Assembly: GCF_022458985.1 (NCBI RefSeq)
Contig: NC_061772.1
Location: 11,832,001-11,896,000 of the forward strand
Direction: 5' to 3'
DNA from: Mugil cephalus
Lineage: Eukaryota > Chordata > Actinopteri > Mugiliformes > Mugilidae
Length of the DNA: 64,000 nucleotides
Shown: positions 13,629 to 26,226 of the stretch, piece by piece
How positions within the stretch are numbered: position 1 is the first letter of the stretch
How the letters are laid out: each line of letters begins with the position of its first letter
The notes under the pieces: model-generated
What the model saw: only the letters and a program-made list of their open reading frames with translations
What the model was told of the DNA's origin: nothing
Database searches by the model: none
Position numbers and translations under genes: made by a program

Positions 13629-14150
13629 CGAGCACAAGAGGAGGGTCTGAAATGAGCAGAGAGAAACAACATGAAGCATACGAAGACATGAAATCGTCCG
13701 TCTTTGCTAATGCGTCATGACTTCTAAACAGTAGCCGGTTCTCACTAACATGCTTGTCACTGTGTATAATGTACTAAAATGTATATCCTGTATGATATGA
13801 AATGTGTTGTGGTGATTCTGTGAGTCCTGCTTCCTCCACTGTGTTACGGCCGTATTTACCTCTTTTGACGTTTGCCACCAGGATCAATAGAACCATGGCA
13901 CTGAACTTTCCACACAGTACAGCATCTAACTGCAGTCTGGCTTGTCTCCACGTTATGTTTGCGCAACGTCTAATACACGAGTGTAGCTTGTTAACGCTTC
14001 TTGAATTTCTTAAAAAACAACCAAATTAGTGAGATTAGAATCGTTGGTGTCTTTGCTACAGTGAACAAGAACCAGAATCTCAAGGATCAGTGTGCAGGAT
14101 TAACAGGGATCTATCTGTAGACATGGAATAAAATACTACTGTTAATGACA
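13629..14150 (+). other. 3' UTR of the MS4A-like gene
   Basis: Non-coding sequence follows TAA. AATAAA at 14127-14132 is a suitable polyadenylation signal, placing the transcript end near 14,150. Confidence 0.6.
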
Positions 14151-14779
14151 ATGTGTTTGTGTTGACTTAGAATGAGATCCTTATGTCTGCAAATGGATCT
14201 AGACCTCTTCCTATAAGTTTTACATGCTGCCCCGACTCTAGAGAGGACCTTTAAAGCAGAGAGTGGGTGGGGGGGAACTTCACTTGGCTGAAGTCTGCAA
14301 CCTCACCTTAAGAAGTCACTAAATCCTTCACACTGGACATTTGATATGCCACTTTTTGCCAACGGTTTATGGCCTATTACGAATGGCTGTGTCAACAGCT
14401 TATAGATCATTTACTTGATAGATCAGTTATAAGCTAAAAATAAGAATGCCAAATGAGAAAAGAAAAATATCCTTATTTATCTTGAGCCAGCTCTCAGAAA
14501 CGTAGTTGACTTGTTTCCTTTCACCACCAGAACCATTTTCTGGTTGTTAACAGCAATAAATCAAGGTTTACGATGGGCTACACCCACAGATGTTTCTGTT
14601 AAAACCTCAACAAAACTCTGCAAGTCCGGTTGCCTTTCATTAATGCTCTTTGGATATGCCATGACCTGGATGACAGAACCTTCACAGACATATAGCAGAC
14701 ATTGGAGTTCATTATGAAATGGAAACACGCTGTGCGTTAATTTTAGACATTTTAGGTGAATGTGATACAAGTTTCTTTT
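14151..14779. other. Intergenic gap between convergent genes
   Basis: This is the space between the 3' end of the MS4A-like gene (+) and the 3' end of the BTB zinc-finger gene (-). The short open frames here match nothing I recognise. Confidence 0.5.
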
Positions 14780-16230
14780 TTTATTCATACAACAGAATGG
14801 GAACTTCAGAACATCAGCCACATGTGTTGGACTGTTCTTGGTACCTGAAGTGTTGAATACTGAACAAAGCAATCCAATGCCTCCTTTCCATCCCTTGCAG
14901 AAGAAGTTTGGCATTGACTAGACAACATGTACAAAGCCTCACAGCTGCCCTTGACAGCTCATGTTTCATAGCACAGCACACTATTAGCACAAACACTCAA
15001 CACATCTGATGTACAGAAGACAGTATGAAACATATGGCAAATGAACTTCTCTGTAAACAAAGACGACAGAGTAATGTTTGATGAAAAGTAGTGACTGCTG
15101 ACTACAGATACACTAGAGTACTAAATGGAATGGAGTCAACACATACAGTAAATATGACAAAGAGCGACATGCACATGTAAGAAAAACAGTTCTGTTTAAA
15201 ATTAGAGCGCACTACAGAACCTCTCTGCATTAGCACACACTGAAATTACATTTTTCCTCTTAATGTTTAGCAAAATCTGCATTGAAGCGCTTAGATGCAC
15301 TAGATTTTTGTTCTACATCTTTCATTATTATCAACGACCACTTCTTCTGCAGTCAGAGAGAAGTCTGAGCAAAAGAAATATTTAGGTTGCTTATGGCAGA
15401 AAAAAGAAGCTGTTAATCCAAAATTAACATACAATATCATCATACCGTAAATAGATGCTGCAAAGCACAAAATTAATTATACATCCAGCAGATGTGGGAA
15501 AGCAACATGGCAACATGTTAAGTTGTCAGTCTCCAAACAACTCCTACCAAATATCTGCCTCTTTCACTTCCAAGTATGTATCTGTGTTCAATCTTGATCT
15601 GCTGCCTTGTGCAGGAGACATTCTGTATAGTAGCTTTTTCGAGCACTTTAATTGAAAATAGCTCGCAGGGCATTAAAGCGCCAACTCAGCTGAATAATGA
15701 GCTGGAGCTCACTACATACTTGGTAAAGAGGAAATACAGTCCTGTGATGTTCTCTGTAGATTTGTCACCATGAGACACTCCTTTCACATTGTCACACCAT
15801 TACAAAAATATCTGTTCTACCTGCTTAAGGCATTAATTTGGTCTATACCACAGCAATGTCACTTTCTTCCCAAGCTAGCTGCTAGCTGTGGCTATCTGCA
15901 GGTGAAACCGAACAAACAAAGTTACGAACCTGACACCAAAAACAGCTGAGATATGACTGAAAATCCTCATAGATCAGGCTGTAAAAGTGTCCGTGAGTGA
16001 CTGCATCCTTCAAGAGTTATGTTTCACTATTGACATAGAAAAGAGTCTACCATACATGCTACTTTCTGTGTTCTGTTCTCTTCTCCACGCCAACCTCTAA
16101 AATAGACAATTTCCATTACATTTCAGTGATATCTGGCACAACTCCATTTGCAAAATATGGAAGAAACTATCCAAATCTAGTGAAAACAAAGTACATCTTT
16201 GTTTCAGTTTTGTGGCCTCTCATCATTGTC
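14780..16230 (-). other. 3' UTR of the BTB zinc-finger gene
   Basis: This lies downstream, on the minus strand, of the stop at 16,231. The minus-strand AATAAA (TTTATT at 14780-14785 on +) is the likely polyadenylation signal. The A/T-rich sequence has no coding pattern on either strand. Confidence 0.5.
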
Positions 16231-19200
16231 TCATACCGAAGAAGGAGGAGGCTTCTGAAAATCATTCCCCAGGGCGCAGCGCTGGTGAACACGCATGTGC
16301 TCTGTGACACGGTACTGACGTGAAAAGGTCATAGGGCAGTGGGGGCAAGGGAAGGGCCGCACACCAAGGTGACTCCGCACATGTCTATTCAGAGAGCCCC
16401 GCTGGCTGAAGGAGCGATCGCACAGTGAGCACTGGAAAGGGTGGTGAACAGGAGTTGACAGATGAGCTGATATATTTGTTGGCGTGCTGGCTGAAAGGGT
16501 AGATGGTATGCAAACAGACAAGGTGGATGACATAGAGGCTTGTACAGAGTCTGGCACACTAGGGGATGAACAGACTGTCCAGGTACTGATCTGGTGGTCA
16601 CCCTCTTTAGGGTTGGAAACCACCCCCACAACCGCAGCTTTTTTTATGACCTGACCTCCTGCCCTGCTTTGTCTTTTTCTTTCAGCATTTGCCTGTCCAA
16701 ACAATGACTGTGTCTCAGACTCATCAGTACTCTCAGCCTGAACTCTAGATATTTTCATTGCTTGCTTATGGACCCCAGTTGCAGATATGTCCCTCTTGCA
16801 AGACATAAGCAGCTCAGCAGGTTTGGTGCTTATGTTCAGCAGGACAACCTGGTCTGTAGCCTCTGTAGCAAAGTGCTGCTTCAAGGGATTTTGTCCTGGA
16901 CTGGCAAAGGCACTAACCCCCTCCTCATCACTGGATTCTGAGTGGCTAGGCTGAGAAAATTTGAGATCAGGGCCTCCGTGTGGTAAGTCCTCCCGTGATA
17001 GGCAGTGATAATGAAGGTGTCCACGGTATGACTGGCCCACAGCACCATCCACAGGTGTTGTGAAAGTTATACGTGGCTCTGGGATCTCAGTGCCCGAGAT
17101 CTTTTCAGGTTCTGGAGATGTGCAGCATTCAAAGGGAGAAGGACAGCCAGTGCCATTATACAAACGTGATTCTGCCCTTGTGGAGAAAGGCAGGCTTGAA
17201 TCAATACGGTGCTCTTGGTTTTCCATAGCTCTATGTATGTTGTTTGAATCACAGTCATGCTGGCTACCTTTTGTGCTCGCCTCAGCTTGACACATGTGCG
17301 GGTACCAGCTCGTCTTAGGTTTGCAGAGGTTATAGCTGTCCTGTGTGTCAGCTGGACAACTGTTACAGTAACTGTGTTCCTCTTTCGCTTCTTCCTGGTT
17401 ACACATATATTCACAGTGAGTGTTACTCCCTGTGTTTGAATCCCTTGCAGGAACTGGAACTACTGCATTCACATCTTGTGAGTGTTCCTCTGCTGCAGTT
17501 GCATTGGAGACCTTGTAGCACTCCATACAATGTAGGTTGGAGCGTTTATGGTTTGAGGAACAATCTTCAAAACTGAGATCTCTTTTAAGCTTTAAGCCTT
17601 TGCTCAATTGCTGCAAGGAATCACAATGAGTCTGCTGATCATTATAGTCTGTAATGTGGGATAATCCACTGTCCATATGTCCATTGTACTGTATTATACA
17701 TTGATCTGCATTGCATCTGTTGTGATCCTGCTTCAGCACATCATATCTATCTGCATTGGATCTATGATGTGAATCTTCTGTAGCACCTTGATCCGTATCA
17801 TCCTGACTCTTCGCCCCATAATGATTCTTATGTTCAGTGGAAAAAGCTTCAAAATTGTTGTCACTGTCTGCGGCTACTGACTGTGAGACAGGAGCCTTGC
17901 TGGAGCTGACTAAAGCCTGGGATGCTGGACGGTAGGGAGGCCCTGCAGGCTCTTCTGTTAGCTGCAGGATAGCTGCTCTGCTGCTGTGACAGATGACAGG
18001 CACAGCTTCACAACATGGTTGTGGTGATGAGGAAGAGGATGTAGAGGAGCTCCTCCTGTCCTCAAGTGACCTCACTAGCACCTCCCCTGTGCTCTTATGC
18101 CAGATATCTGGTTTTATAATGCCAGCTAAATGAAATGGATCCTTTTGTACCTCTTTGTCCTCTCCAAACATGTCATGCACTTCAGCAGTGGTGGGGATAT
18201 TTTTAATCGAATCCTTTGGTGTCAGAAAGGTTACTTGTCTGTAGTCATGTGCATTTGTGTTACTTCCAATGCTTTCTAGCACACTACTGCAGGTACTTAT
18301 ATTATTAAAAGCAGCACGTGCATTTGTTCTGCTACAGTGGGTTGCACAACTTGTGCTGCTATTTAAACTTGCATCTGTTTCTGCATCTTTACTACTTGAA
18401 TCTATACTGGGTGAATGTCTCTGACCTTCATCACATGTCTCCATACTGGCTGAATACTGATGAGTTGCTCTCTCTGGTGAACTTGCAGTACTTTGCATAC
18501 TGGAAGTGTCTCTTACTTCAGGTCTTCTAAAGGCATCAGTACTGGATGTTGGTGGCAGATCTCTCATGGTGTGCACACTCGTCCCATTAACAGTATTGGT
18601 TGTTTTATATGACTGATTTTCAACTCCAGTCGATGCATGTTCAGTATCAACAGCATTGACCTCAGACTGTTGCCAAGTCCTCAGATCCTCCTCCAGTTTA
18701 TCCATCTGCAGGTGGCAGGCCGCAGTGAGCAGACTGTAATACAGCTGCTGGCTATGAGTGTGTGGCAAAGCTCCCGTGTAAATGTACTCCAAAAGCAGTG
18801 CAAGCACAGAGTCAGTCAGACACGGAGCCTGCAGTTCCACCAGGGCACCAGTAGAGGACAAGAGAGATGCCAGTACTGGACTAGAAGCAGCCAGGACGCA
18901 CCTGGGGGAGGAAAGAACACTGTATTTGTGATAATGCCTGAAATCACATCATGTGAGATGTCCACAGCGATTATATTGTATTGATTATATTCTATTGCCC
19001 TAATGAATATTTCTGCAATATATACACAAAATGTTTAAGTAATAATGAAAAAAAAGTTGAGTTACTCACCTGTGTGCAGAATATAGTTGACCCGGGCTTT
19101 GTCTCTGTCTGAGAACACAGTCACAGAACTGAGCTTGTTGTCTCTGAATGTTTAGATATGCCAACAGTGATGCTGCATGGTTGTTAACCTTCTGGGCACA

Positions 19201-20107
19201 GGTTGGCACCTGGAGAGTGCAGGGTGGCAGTTATGTGTAGTTATCCAGATATAACGCATGCACACCAAAGGAAATCTCAAACCCTCCACTGGAGCAAATG
19301 TAAAATCTCAAACTTTTTACATTTTTATTTTGTTACACGCTTGAATTTTGGTTTGTGCCTCCATTCCATTTGTATGTCCTCTCAGAGTAAGATGACGGAT
19401 TTAATCATTTGAAGTCAGACAGGCTTTAATGTTCCTACTTTACAGCTTCCTAAATCTCCTTGGCGTGATCAAAACAATCCATTGACATTTTTCTTTACCA
19501 CAATGAAATTAAAGGGCTAGATACGTTTAACATGAGGCTTCCGCCATATAAATTTCATAAAATGAATTAGTATTTTCTAATGTTAGAAAGTTTTTTTTCC
19601 CCCTTTTGTTGAATATTGTTCAATGGCAAGGAAACAGAAAGAGGACATTTCATACCAAAATGGGTAAATTCTTTGCAAGATACTAATTTATATCACTCAG
19701 CCATTTAAAGCCTCAAGTTTGTTTCTGATAAACAGAATTAGATCTTTGCATTGAGTGAGCACTGAGCAGATTGTTTCCCCATTCACTTACAGTGAAAGCA
19801 CATTTGGAAGGCTTCTTTAAATGACCACAGAGATTTGAGTTTTGTCTTATCATGCATTATGGGTTTCTACTCACATCTTCAAGTGATCCTCAACTTTCAT
19901 TTCCGAAGTTAACCAGTTTTGGGAAACTGTTTTGTACTTTTAGCAAACAAAGACAATAAATCTATAACTTCAATGAACACGACTGTTAATAAAAGTTTAC
20001 TCTCAGCTAAAATGCATGACAAGAAAAAACAAAGACACACTGCCTCAATTAGCAAAGTGTTATTAGACTATTTGAACATGTAGAAATAAATACTCCCTTA
20101 CCTCCAT
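16231..20107 (-). CDS. BTB/POZ and C2H2 zinc-finger protein (ZBTB family), 938 aa
   Basis: ZBTB proteins are nuclear DNA-binding regulators that dimerise through the BTB domain and recruit corepressors. Exons on the minus strand: 20107-20102 (ATG GAG only), 19209-19070, and 18901-16231. The total is 2817 nt. The BTB domain spans residues 3 to about 110 and crosses the exon 2/3 junction, with typical pieces LLAYLNIQRQQAQFCDC, the splice-spanning SAHR-CVLAASSP, and LLLEYIYTG. A long Ser/Thr/His-rich, low-complexity middle region follows. Two C2H2 fingers sit at the C-terminus: FQCSLC...HVRSH (about 871-893) and FPCPHC...HMRVH (about 899-921). The start was chosen because the tiny ATG-GAG exon has a GTAAGG donor and joins in frame. 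I compared it in memory with ZBTB3 and BTBD18 and neither fits. It may be a fish-specific or divergent member. Confidence 0.85.
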
Positions 20108-21640
20108 GTTAAATTGAAAGAGGAGCAACAAATACCCACAGTCTTGCTTGCAGTTAAATGAAGAAAAGAACCTCCATGGAGGATATATAGTCCCAGTTTA
20201 CCATCTACGCACACTGTATCATTCGGAAGACAATCACACGCTTTTCATCTTGAGGTTGGCATGACGCGGAAGGACAGGTGCTTAAAAGGAGTGCTGGCAT
20301 CCACGTCAGAATCTCCATCTCCTGTTATGGAGGGAGACTAAGACCAGCCCACTGAGAACCAGCAAGAGACCACAGAACTGGAGCAAGCATAGACAGTATT
20401 TCTACTGGAAGTTAATTATACTTAATAGCAGAATAGTTACTTAAAGCTCTTAAGGAGTTTTCCTTTTGGCAGGGAGGTCAAATGTTATGGTCAATCACAA
20501 AATAGTCTGTAGTCTCACGTGAGCGTGATTTTGAGGGGGAAACGTCTGAACCCAGAGCTACAGGAGTGTTACATTGCAGGTGTCAAACTGGATCTGTTTA
20601 GAGCGTTAACTGGTCTCCACAGGAATCTCCAGCTGCATCGTAAACCTAACACACACAGGCCATCTCGTGTTTGCACTGGGGAATAAATGTGTGATGCACA
20701 TCAACATTTCTGTCTGCTTTGGTTCTATGGAGGGAAGCTTCTCCAGTGTCAGGACTGTGAGCCGGTCCCACTCAGCTGACGTTTTGTTGACAACTCCATA
20801 CTAAGTCATTTCTCCACCCTTCCACACCATGTGCTTGTCACGCCTTTTAATCTCTGCAGCACTGGCGTCTGCGCAATGGAAATACTACTGCATCACACAG
20901 TGAACCATTTAAAATTAGTCTCATGGCTCCAGCGAATAACTGCACAACTAATTTGATGTCATGGTTAAATATGTGCATTGCGCATATGCAGACACAGAGA
21001 TATTGTTTTCCTATGAAATGAAATTAATTTGAATTATAAAAAGATTGTTTTTAATACAAAACTGGCATTTTATTTTATAGTGCAGGAGACAGCGGTAGAT
21101 GTCCAACGCTAACGTGTACATAAGAAATTTCTTTCAGTATTTGGGTTTGTTGGGCACAGTGATCCACAGAGATATAAAGGGAGGATAGTAGCCTGATGGT
21201 TAAGAGCACTGAGTTTCACATTATGGCTCCAGACAGGTGACCTGTGTCTCCTCATTATTCCAGGCATGATTCCGCAGTGTGACTTTTAAATCAAATATAT
21301 AGACAGTGAGCATACCATATGATAATTAACTAAATAATCCCTCTTGCACACACAGTGAGACAGACACAAATTACAACATGTACAGTATTACTGGCAAGTA
21401 GTGGCTATGAGAGTTTACATTCACTGGGAGTGTGGTGTCATTGCTCACATACTGTACGGGTGGCTGGCAAAAGAAGATGCGTCTCACTTGTTCTCAGACA
21501 CAGCACACACATGTTAGTGAGCTACATACAGGAATGAGTAAAAGTTTAAAAAGAGCTGTTTGCAAACAAAAATGGTCAAGAACACAGATTGGAAGAAGGG
21601 TAATGCACACAGCCCGTTTTTTAATAAGGTTAAACTGATT
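20108..21640. other. 5' flank of the BTB zinc-finger gene and intergenic DNA
   Basis: The 5' UTR and promoter of the minus-strand gene should lie just above 20,107. I could not identify a TATA box or transcription start. Farther along there is no gene, only a possible SINE piece at about 21,184-21,280. Confidence 0.4.
21184..21280 (+). repeat. Possible tRNA-derived SINE fragment
   Basis: TAGCCTGATGGTTAAGAG resembles the pol III box A region of fish tRNA-derived SINEs (TRGYNNANNGG). The following 60 bases lack a clear B box, so the element is truncated or decayed. Confidence 0.3.
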
Positions 21641-21729
21641 TGTGGCTAGGCCTATTTAGCACCACCCTTTAGCAGCACAACCAGTCTGAATGGAAAAAGA
21701 ATTTTATATATCCATGTGCATTAAGGTCA

Positions 21730-22447
21730 AATTGTGATGGCTAGTGAACTCAGTAATGACAGGTCTTGGTGTGGGGTCTTGCTACCAAAAGGAGTCCGCG
21801 GTGAAATTACTGGCGAACTGGCAATAGGGTCACGATTACCAGTGAGCGCAGGAAAGCGAAGGCTGGTGCATGTGGTCTCGTCACACACAAGAGCTTCGGT
21901 AACACAATTTGCTGAAACCCTTAATGCTGACTACTAGAAAGAGATGTCAGAAGACACTGTTCATGGCTGCTTAGCTGCAGATCGTCCAGAATACCAATGG
22001 GTTGAGCGTCAGAACTGGACCATGGTGCAACGCAAGTCGGTGACCTGTTCCGATGAGTCAAGTTTTTTGTGTACACGTACCACCTACCTAGAAATTGTTG
22101 CACACCATCAAGGCAATTCCCTTATGGCCTCTTTCAGCAGGATAATTCACTCTGCCACACAGCAAAAATGGTTCAGGAACTGTTTGAGGTACATGACAAA
22201 GAATTCAAAGTGCTGACTTGGCTCACATATTCTCCAGATGTCAATCCAATCAAGCATCTGTGGGACCTGCTAGAAAAACACGTCCAATCCCTGGAGGCCC
22301 CACTTCAGAACTAACAGGACTTAAACCAACTTCAAGACACCTTCAGAAGTATTGTGGAATCCATGCCTCAAGGGGTCACTGCATTTTTTGGCTGCACTAG
22401 AGGGACCTCCTCAATATTAGACAGGTGGTTTTAATGTTGTGGTAGCT
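21730..22447 (+). mobile_element. Tc1/mariner-type transposase fossil
   Basis: Broken frames match the fish Tc1/mariner transposase, which cuts and pastes DNA at TA sites. Visible pieces in order are WVERQNWTMVQRK, SDESSF, then TRTTYLEIVA with an internal stretch missing between them. Next come the frame-shifted DNSLCHTAKMVQELFE and the C-terminal LTYSPDVNPIKHLWDLLEK. The 3' end reads GGTGGTTTTAATGTTGTGG, the usual terminus of this family. The 5' terminus was not found. Stops, frameshifts and the internal deletion mean it is inactive. Confidence 0.8.
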
Positions 22448-22491
22448 ATTTACTATTTTTATTTTTAAAGCATTGAAGCCAAAATTCTCAG

Positions 22492-22497
<6 letters not shown>

Positions 22498-22529
<32 letters not shown>
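22498..22529. repeat. CA dinucleotide microsatellite
   Basis: A pure CA run lies just downstream of the Tc1-like fossil. Confidence 0.95.
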
Positions 22530-22531
<2 letters not shown>

Positions 22532-23436
22532 CCACTGAACATTAAAATGACTGCATTGGACTAGTCAGCTGCATGCCAGTATGACATAACATCTAAACAG
22601 GCACCACAGGGACACATTCTCCACATTGTTATGTCTGAGGCTGTTGGGTACTCCATTAGCCAATGTCATGTACCATCTTCCAGGACAAGGTACAGGGTAT
22701 TTTACACAAGTGTGTTTCCACATAACCTCTCTGCCAGCAGAAGCTCTGCAAGAACACACTGCCCACCATAGAGCTGCAATCCCATCTATCCTGCGAGTGG
22801 TTGATGTTAATTCCAGCTGGCTTTGGTTGAGAGGCACTTTACACATTCACACCTACAAGCAGTTACATGTTGCCAGCTAATCATCACAATTCAGAGGAAC
22901 CCAGAGCTCCCAGAGGAAATCTAGACATGTGACTCATAGTACCAATTAAAATGTTGGACACACATTCAAGGGTTTTTATATTATTCTTTGTTTACTACTT
23001 TCTAGTTTGTGGAACTATACCGAATATATGAAGTTTAACAATCCATTGACATTTGGATGCGTGTCAGATTTTCCCAAGCAGACCCCTTTGCTTCATTAAC
23101 AGCCTTTCACTCTCTTAACATTCTCTCAGCCAGCTCTCTGTCTTCATTTCACTGTCACAGACCAATGAGACTATTGCAATTTGATCCGATTATGGTCAGA
23201 AGACCAGGAAAATCCAAAAGCTGTCGATACATTTCACTCTGAACTACAGATGTGGACATGCTGGTGGCGCTACAGGACAGGTCAGATCATCAAAAAACTG
23301 TGCCAAACACTCATGTATACTGTCAGTAGGATAAAATAGTGGATGTGGTGCGAGACCAAATGTCGAAGGACCACTTCATTTAGAAGAGTTCTTTTGGTTA
23401 TCATAACTATCTGCGGAAAATTTCATGGAACCTCAT
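22530..23436. other. Gene-poor stretch between two transposon remnants
   Basis: I see nothing I can identify here. Opposing short open frames at 22,565-22,880 overlap each other and look like chance. Confidence 0.4.
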
Positions 23437-23485
23437 TTACAGTTTTTCTCCATTGGTTTGGTTCATTTATTGAAACTGAAATTAC
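23437..23485 (+). repeat. Left terminal inverted repeat
   Basis: TTACAGTTTTTCTCCATTGG and the next 29 bases pair with the reverse complement of 25599-25646, with only a few mismatches. Confidence 0.85.
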
Positions 23486-25643
23486 ATTCTCAAAATTCTA
23501 AGATCACTTTGCAAAACAGTCTTACAGTTCAGTACAACCCCATAGCTCACTTGCAAAAGCTCATATCTCCCCCAAAACGGTTCCCTCACACTTCAATACT
23601 AAATCCCTTTCTCATATAAATAGTCAGTGCCACCAGAATGCAAAAGATCCTTCTCAATTGCTTTGGCTCATTTCTTAAAACCGATGCTTTTGATGCTTTT
23701 GCCAAAATAACCTTGATGGTTCAGCACAACACCATGGTTCACCTGCAAAAGCTCATATCTCACACAAAACACTTCACTCACGTGTCAAAACTAAATTCCT
23801 TCTCTTATAAACAGTCAGTGCCCCCAAAATGCGTCGTCCCTTCGGCATTGTGTAAGCACTGCAAGTCAATAATGTTTAGATGTTTTGTCACTATGACCGA
23901 AGACCATTGAAATATCCACCTCTCAGTCCTCCTAGCCCAGTACTTCATTGACAGTGGTGACTGTACTAGGTTTTTGTCTAGCTTACAGGATACAGTTGTG
24001 AATAAAATTGGGGGAAAAAAGGATTGTACAGTAAGAGTAGCGGTGGATGGGGGCGTGTGGGGGCCTTTCTGGCCTGTACCGGTTTGTGCTCGCCCCGTGG
24101 CTTTGGTGGTTCTCTGGTCTTGGTACCCATGTGCTCCGCACTGGGGTGTTGGTTCTTGTGGGCTGGGTCTCCAGACCCGACTCTGGGCCCTGGTAATGGT
24201 CTCGCTCATATTCAGGGAATGCCCACATGCATGTTTGGTGTCACTTGCCAGCTCACGCTGGGCCACATCAAGAAGAATTGATGAGTCCCGTCTAATAAGG
24301 ACTGGACTGCTCTTTCACTCTATCACTATATGCCCTATCTATGACTTAGCTCCTCTATTGGGACACCCTTACCCTCCTGACCTCTCGCATCTCTCCGGAG
24401 ATCTACAAAGCACCTCCCTGGACCCCGTCAAACCTGAGTGTAGTGACTTGGAAAGCACAGGACCCTACACACCACCAGTTCCTTCCAGCACCACGTCTTT
24501 CTTCCCCTGTCCATCCTTCCACATCTTCTCTGCCCTTTGTTCTCCCCCTGTATTCACCGAGGTGTAGCACTTCAATCACTGCCACACAAAGTCACTCCAC
24601 TTATCAAAGATCAGGGAGGGCCGGTGATTGTCACGCGCACATACTGAAGTGATAAAATATTCAGCTGCAACAATATAACTGCATCAAACTCATATAATGT
24701 TGATATCCTGTGGTGTTTAACTACGTAGACAAATGCAGGCGAAAAAAAAGGGCCCTCCAAGTTTGACACTATGACACCCATACTTCCAAGGAAATTGTAA
24801 CCATTTTTATTCACACACATAAAGTAACTTCCATACATCAGAGTAAAAAGAAAATGTGTTCAACATAATATACTGTAATAGAATCACAGACAAACAAAAA
24901 AAAAAATAAAAAATGGAAAATGATATGTAGCCCACAGTGCTGTAAATAAAACTGGAGTTTCACAGCTAACACTTGTCCACTAATCGCTGTCCTCACACTA
25001 CCTCTCCTGGCCGTCCACATGCTGCTGTCTGTCGGGCCACGGATTCTCGTCCACATCACAGCGTATATATTCTCCCTTGCGATGCAACAAGGGAAGAAAC
25101 GGCGTGAATGTCGCAGCCACCCCCCACACTTATCTCCTGTAATATCTTCACACACAGCGTCCATTGCATGCATTGCAGGGACTATGATTTCGTCAAGTCC
25201 TAGTTTGACCTGACGGTCACTTAATCAGTTGATCAAATGTTCCAAGAGATTCATATATGGTATTCATGGTATAATGTTCTTGACTAATTTTGACAACTGA
25301 ACAGACTACTATACACGTGATGACCATTGACTGTATATACGGGTGATGACCTATACAGTGAAATGATGCCGACATGTTTGGGAGAGAACAACCTTTTGAC
25401 TGAGAATCAGTTTAGATTAACAAGATCTACTCACTTGGAAATTGTGCTAAATGCTAACTGTGCTAATTGTAGTCTGTACTTAATAATTTGCAAAGATCTA
25501 CTGAGAAATTTGCAGTTTGATGAAATGAATGAGAAATCCAATTTTGTTGTGAACAATTGCCAAGTGATTTGGAGGGTTATCCATGTTATTTTGGAAATGT
25601 AATTTCAGTTTCAAAAAATGAGCCAAACCAATGGAGAAAACTG
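23440..25643 (-). mobile_element. Decayed DNA transposon with about 48 bp inverted ends and TA flanks
   Basis: The left end (23437-23485) and right end (25599-25646) are near-perfect inverted copies of each other. The element proper begins CAG and ends CTG, and each end is flanked by TA. A piece of a transposase C-terminus lies on the minus strand at about 25,173-24,950, with the pieces GWLRHSRRFFPCC and CIAREN. It resembles the end of fish DDE_3 (IS630/Tc1-like) transposases. The rest of the transposase is absent or unrecognisable. TA flanks agree with the IS630/Tc1 superfamily. The family name is inference. Confidence 0.7.
23441..23835 (+). repeat. Direct duplication inside the left part of the transposon
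   Basis: Two units of about 200 bp follow each other. Both carry a TTCTC(C/A)ATTG(G/C)TTTGG-type start, then CAAAAGCTCATATCTC, then TATAAA(T/C)AGTCAGTGCC. The second unit starts near 23,650. The similarity is imperfect, suggesting an old subterminal duplication. Confidence 0.65.
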
Positions 25644-25646
25644 TAA
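25599..25646 (-). repeat. Right terminal inverted repeat
   Basis: The reverse complement begins TTACAGTTTTCTCCATTGG and follows the left repeat through to its last bases (GAAACTGAAATTAC). Confidence 0.85.
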
Positions 25647-25649
25647 TAC

Positions 25650-26166
25650 CTGGAGATATGTCTCCACTGACTAACAGACCATTGTGTTGTTACCAGAGCC
25701 ATGCTAGTATTGCAGCAGGGCCACGAAAAAGAGTAGTTACATAATAAATTCAGATTATCTTTCTGACTCCACAGGCTACTGGGAGTGTGAAAGTCCTGAC
25801 ATAAAACCAGACAAAATAGTTTTCACGTGTACCAGACGAGTACTTCGGGATCTGTAGTCTGAGCTTGAAGAAAATGTACAGTACACATGTACATGCTTCA
25901 AATAAAAAAAGACCAACCTAACAGGCACATGCACAGACAATACCGAGCTGGATACATACCAGTCCTGTTTCTGCAACACAAACTGTACGAGGCTCCAGCT
26001 GTTTACTTCTTGTCCCAGTTCCATTTTTACACATGTAATATCATCTTCATCTTGTTCTCTCTCCCTCTCTCTCAGTCACACATCCAGAACATTGTAGTTG
26101 CGGAGGCTGCTATTTTTAACTCTTTGGCATATTGTTATACACACTCATCCTGACATTAACACCCAT

Positions 26167-26226
<60 letters not shown>

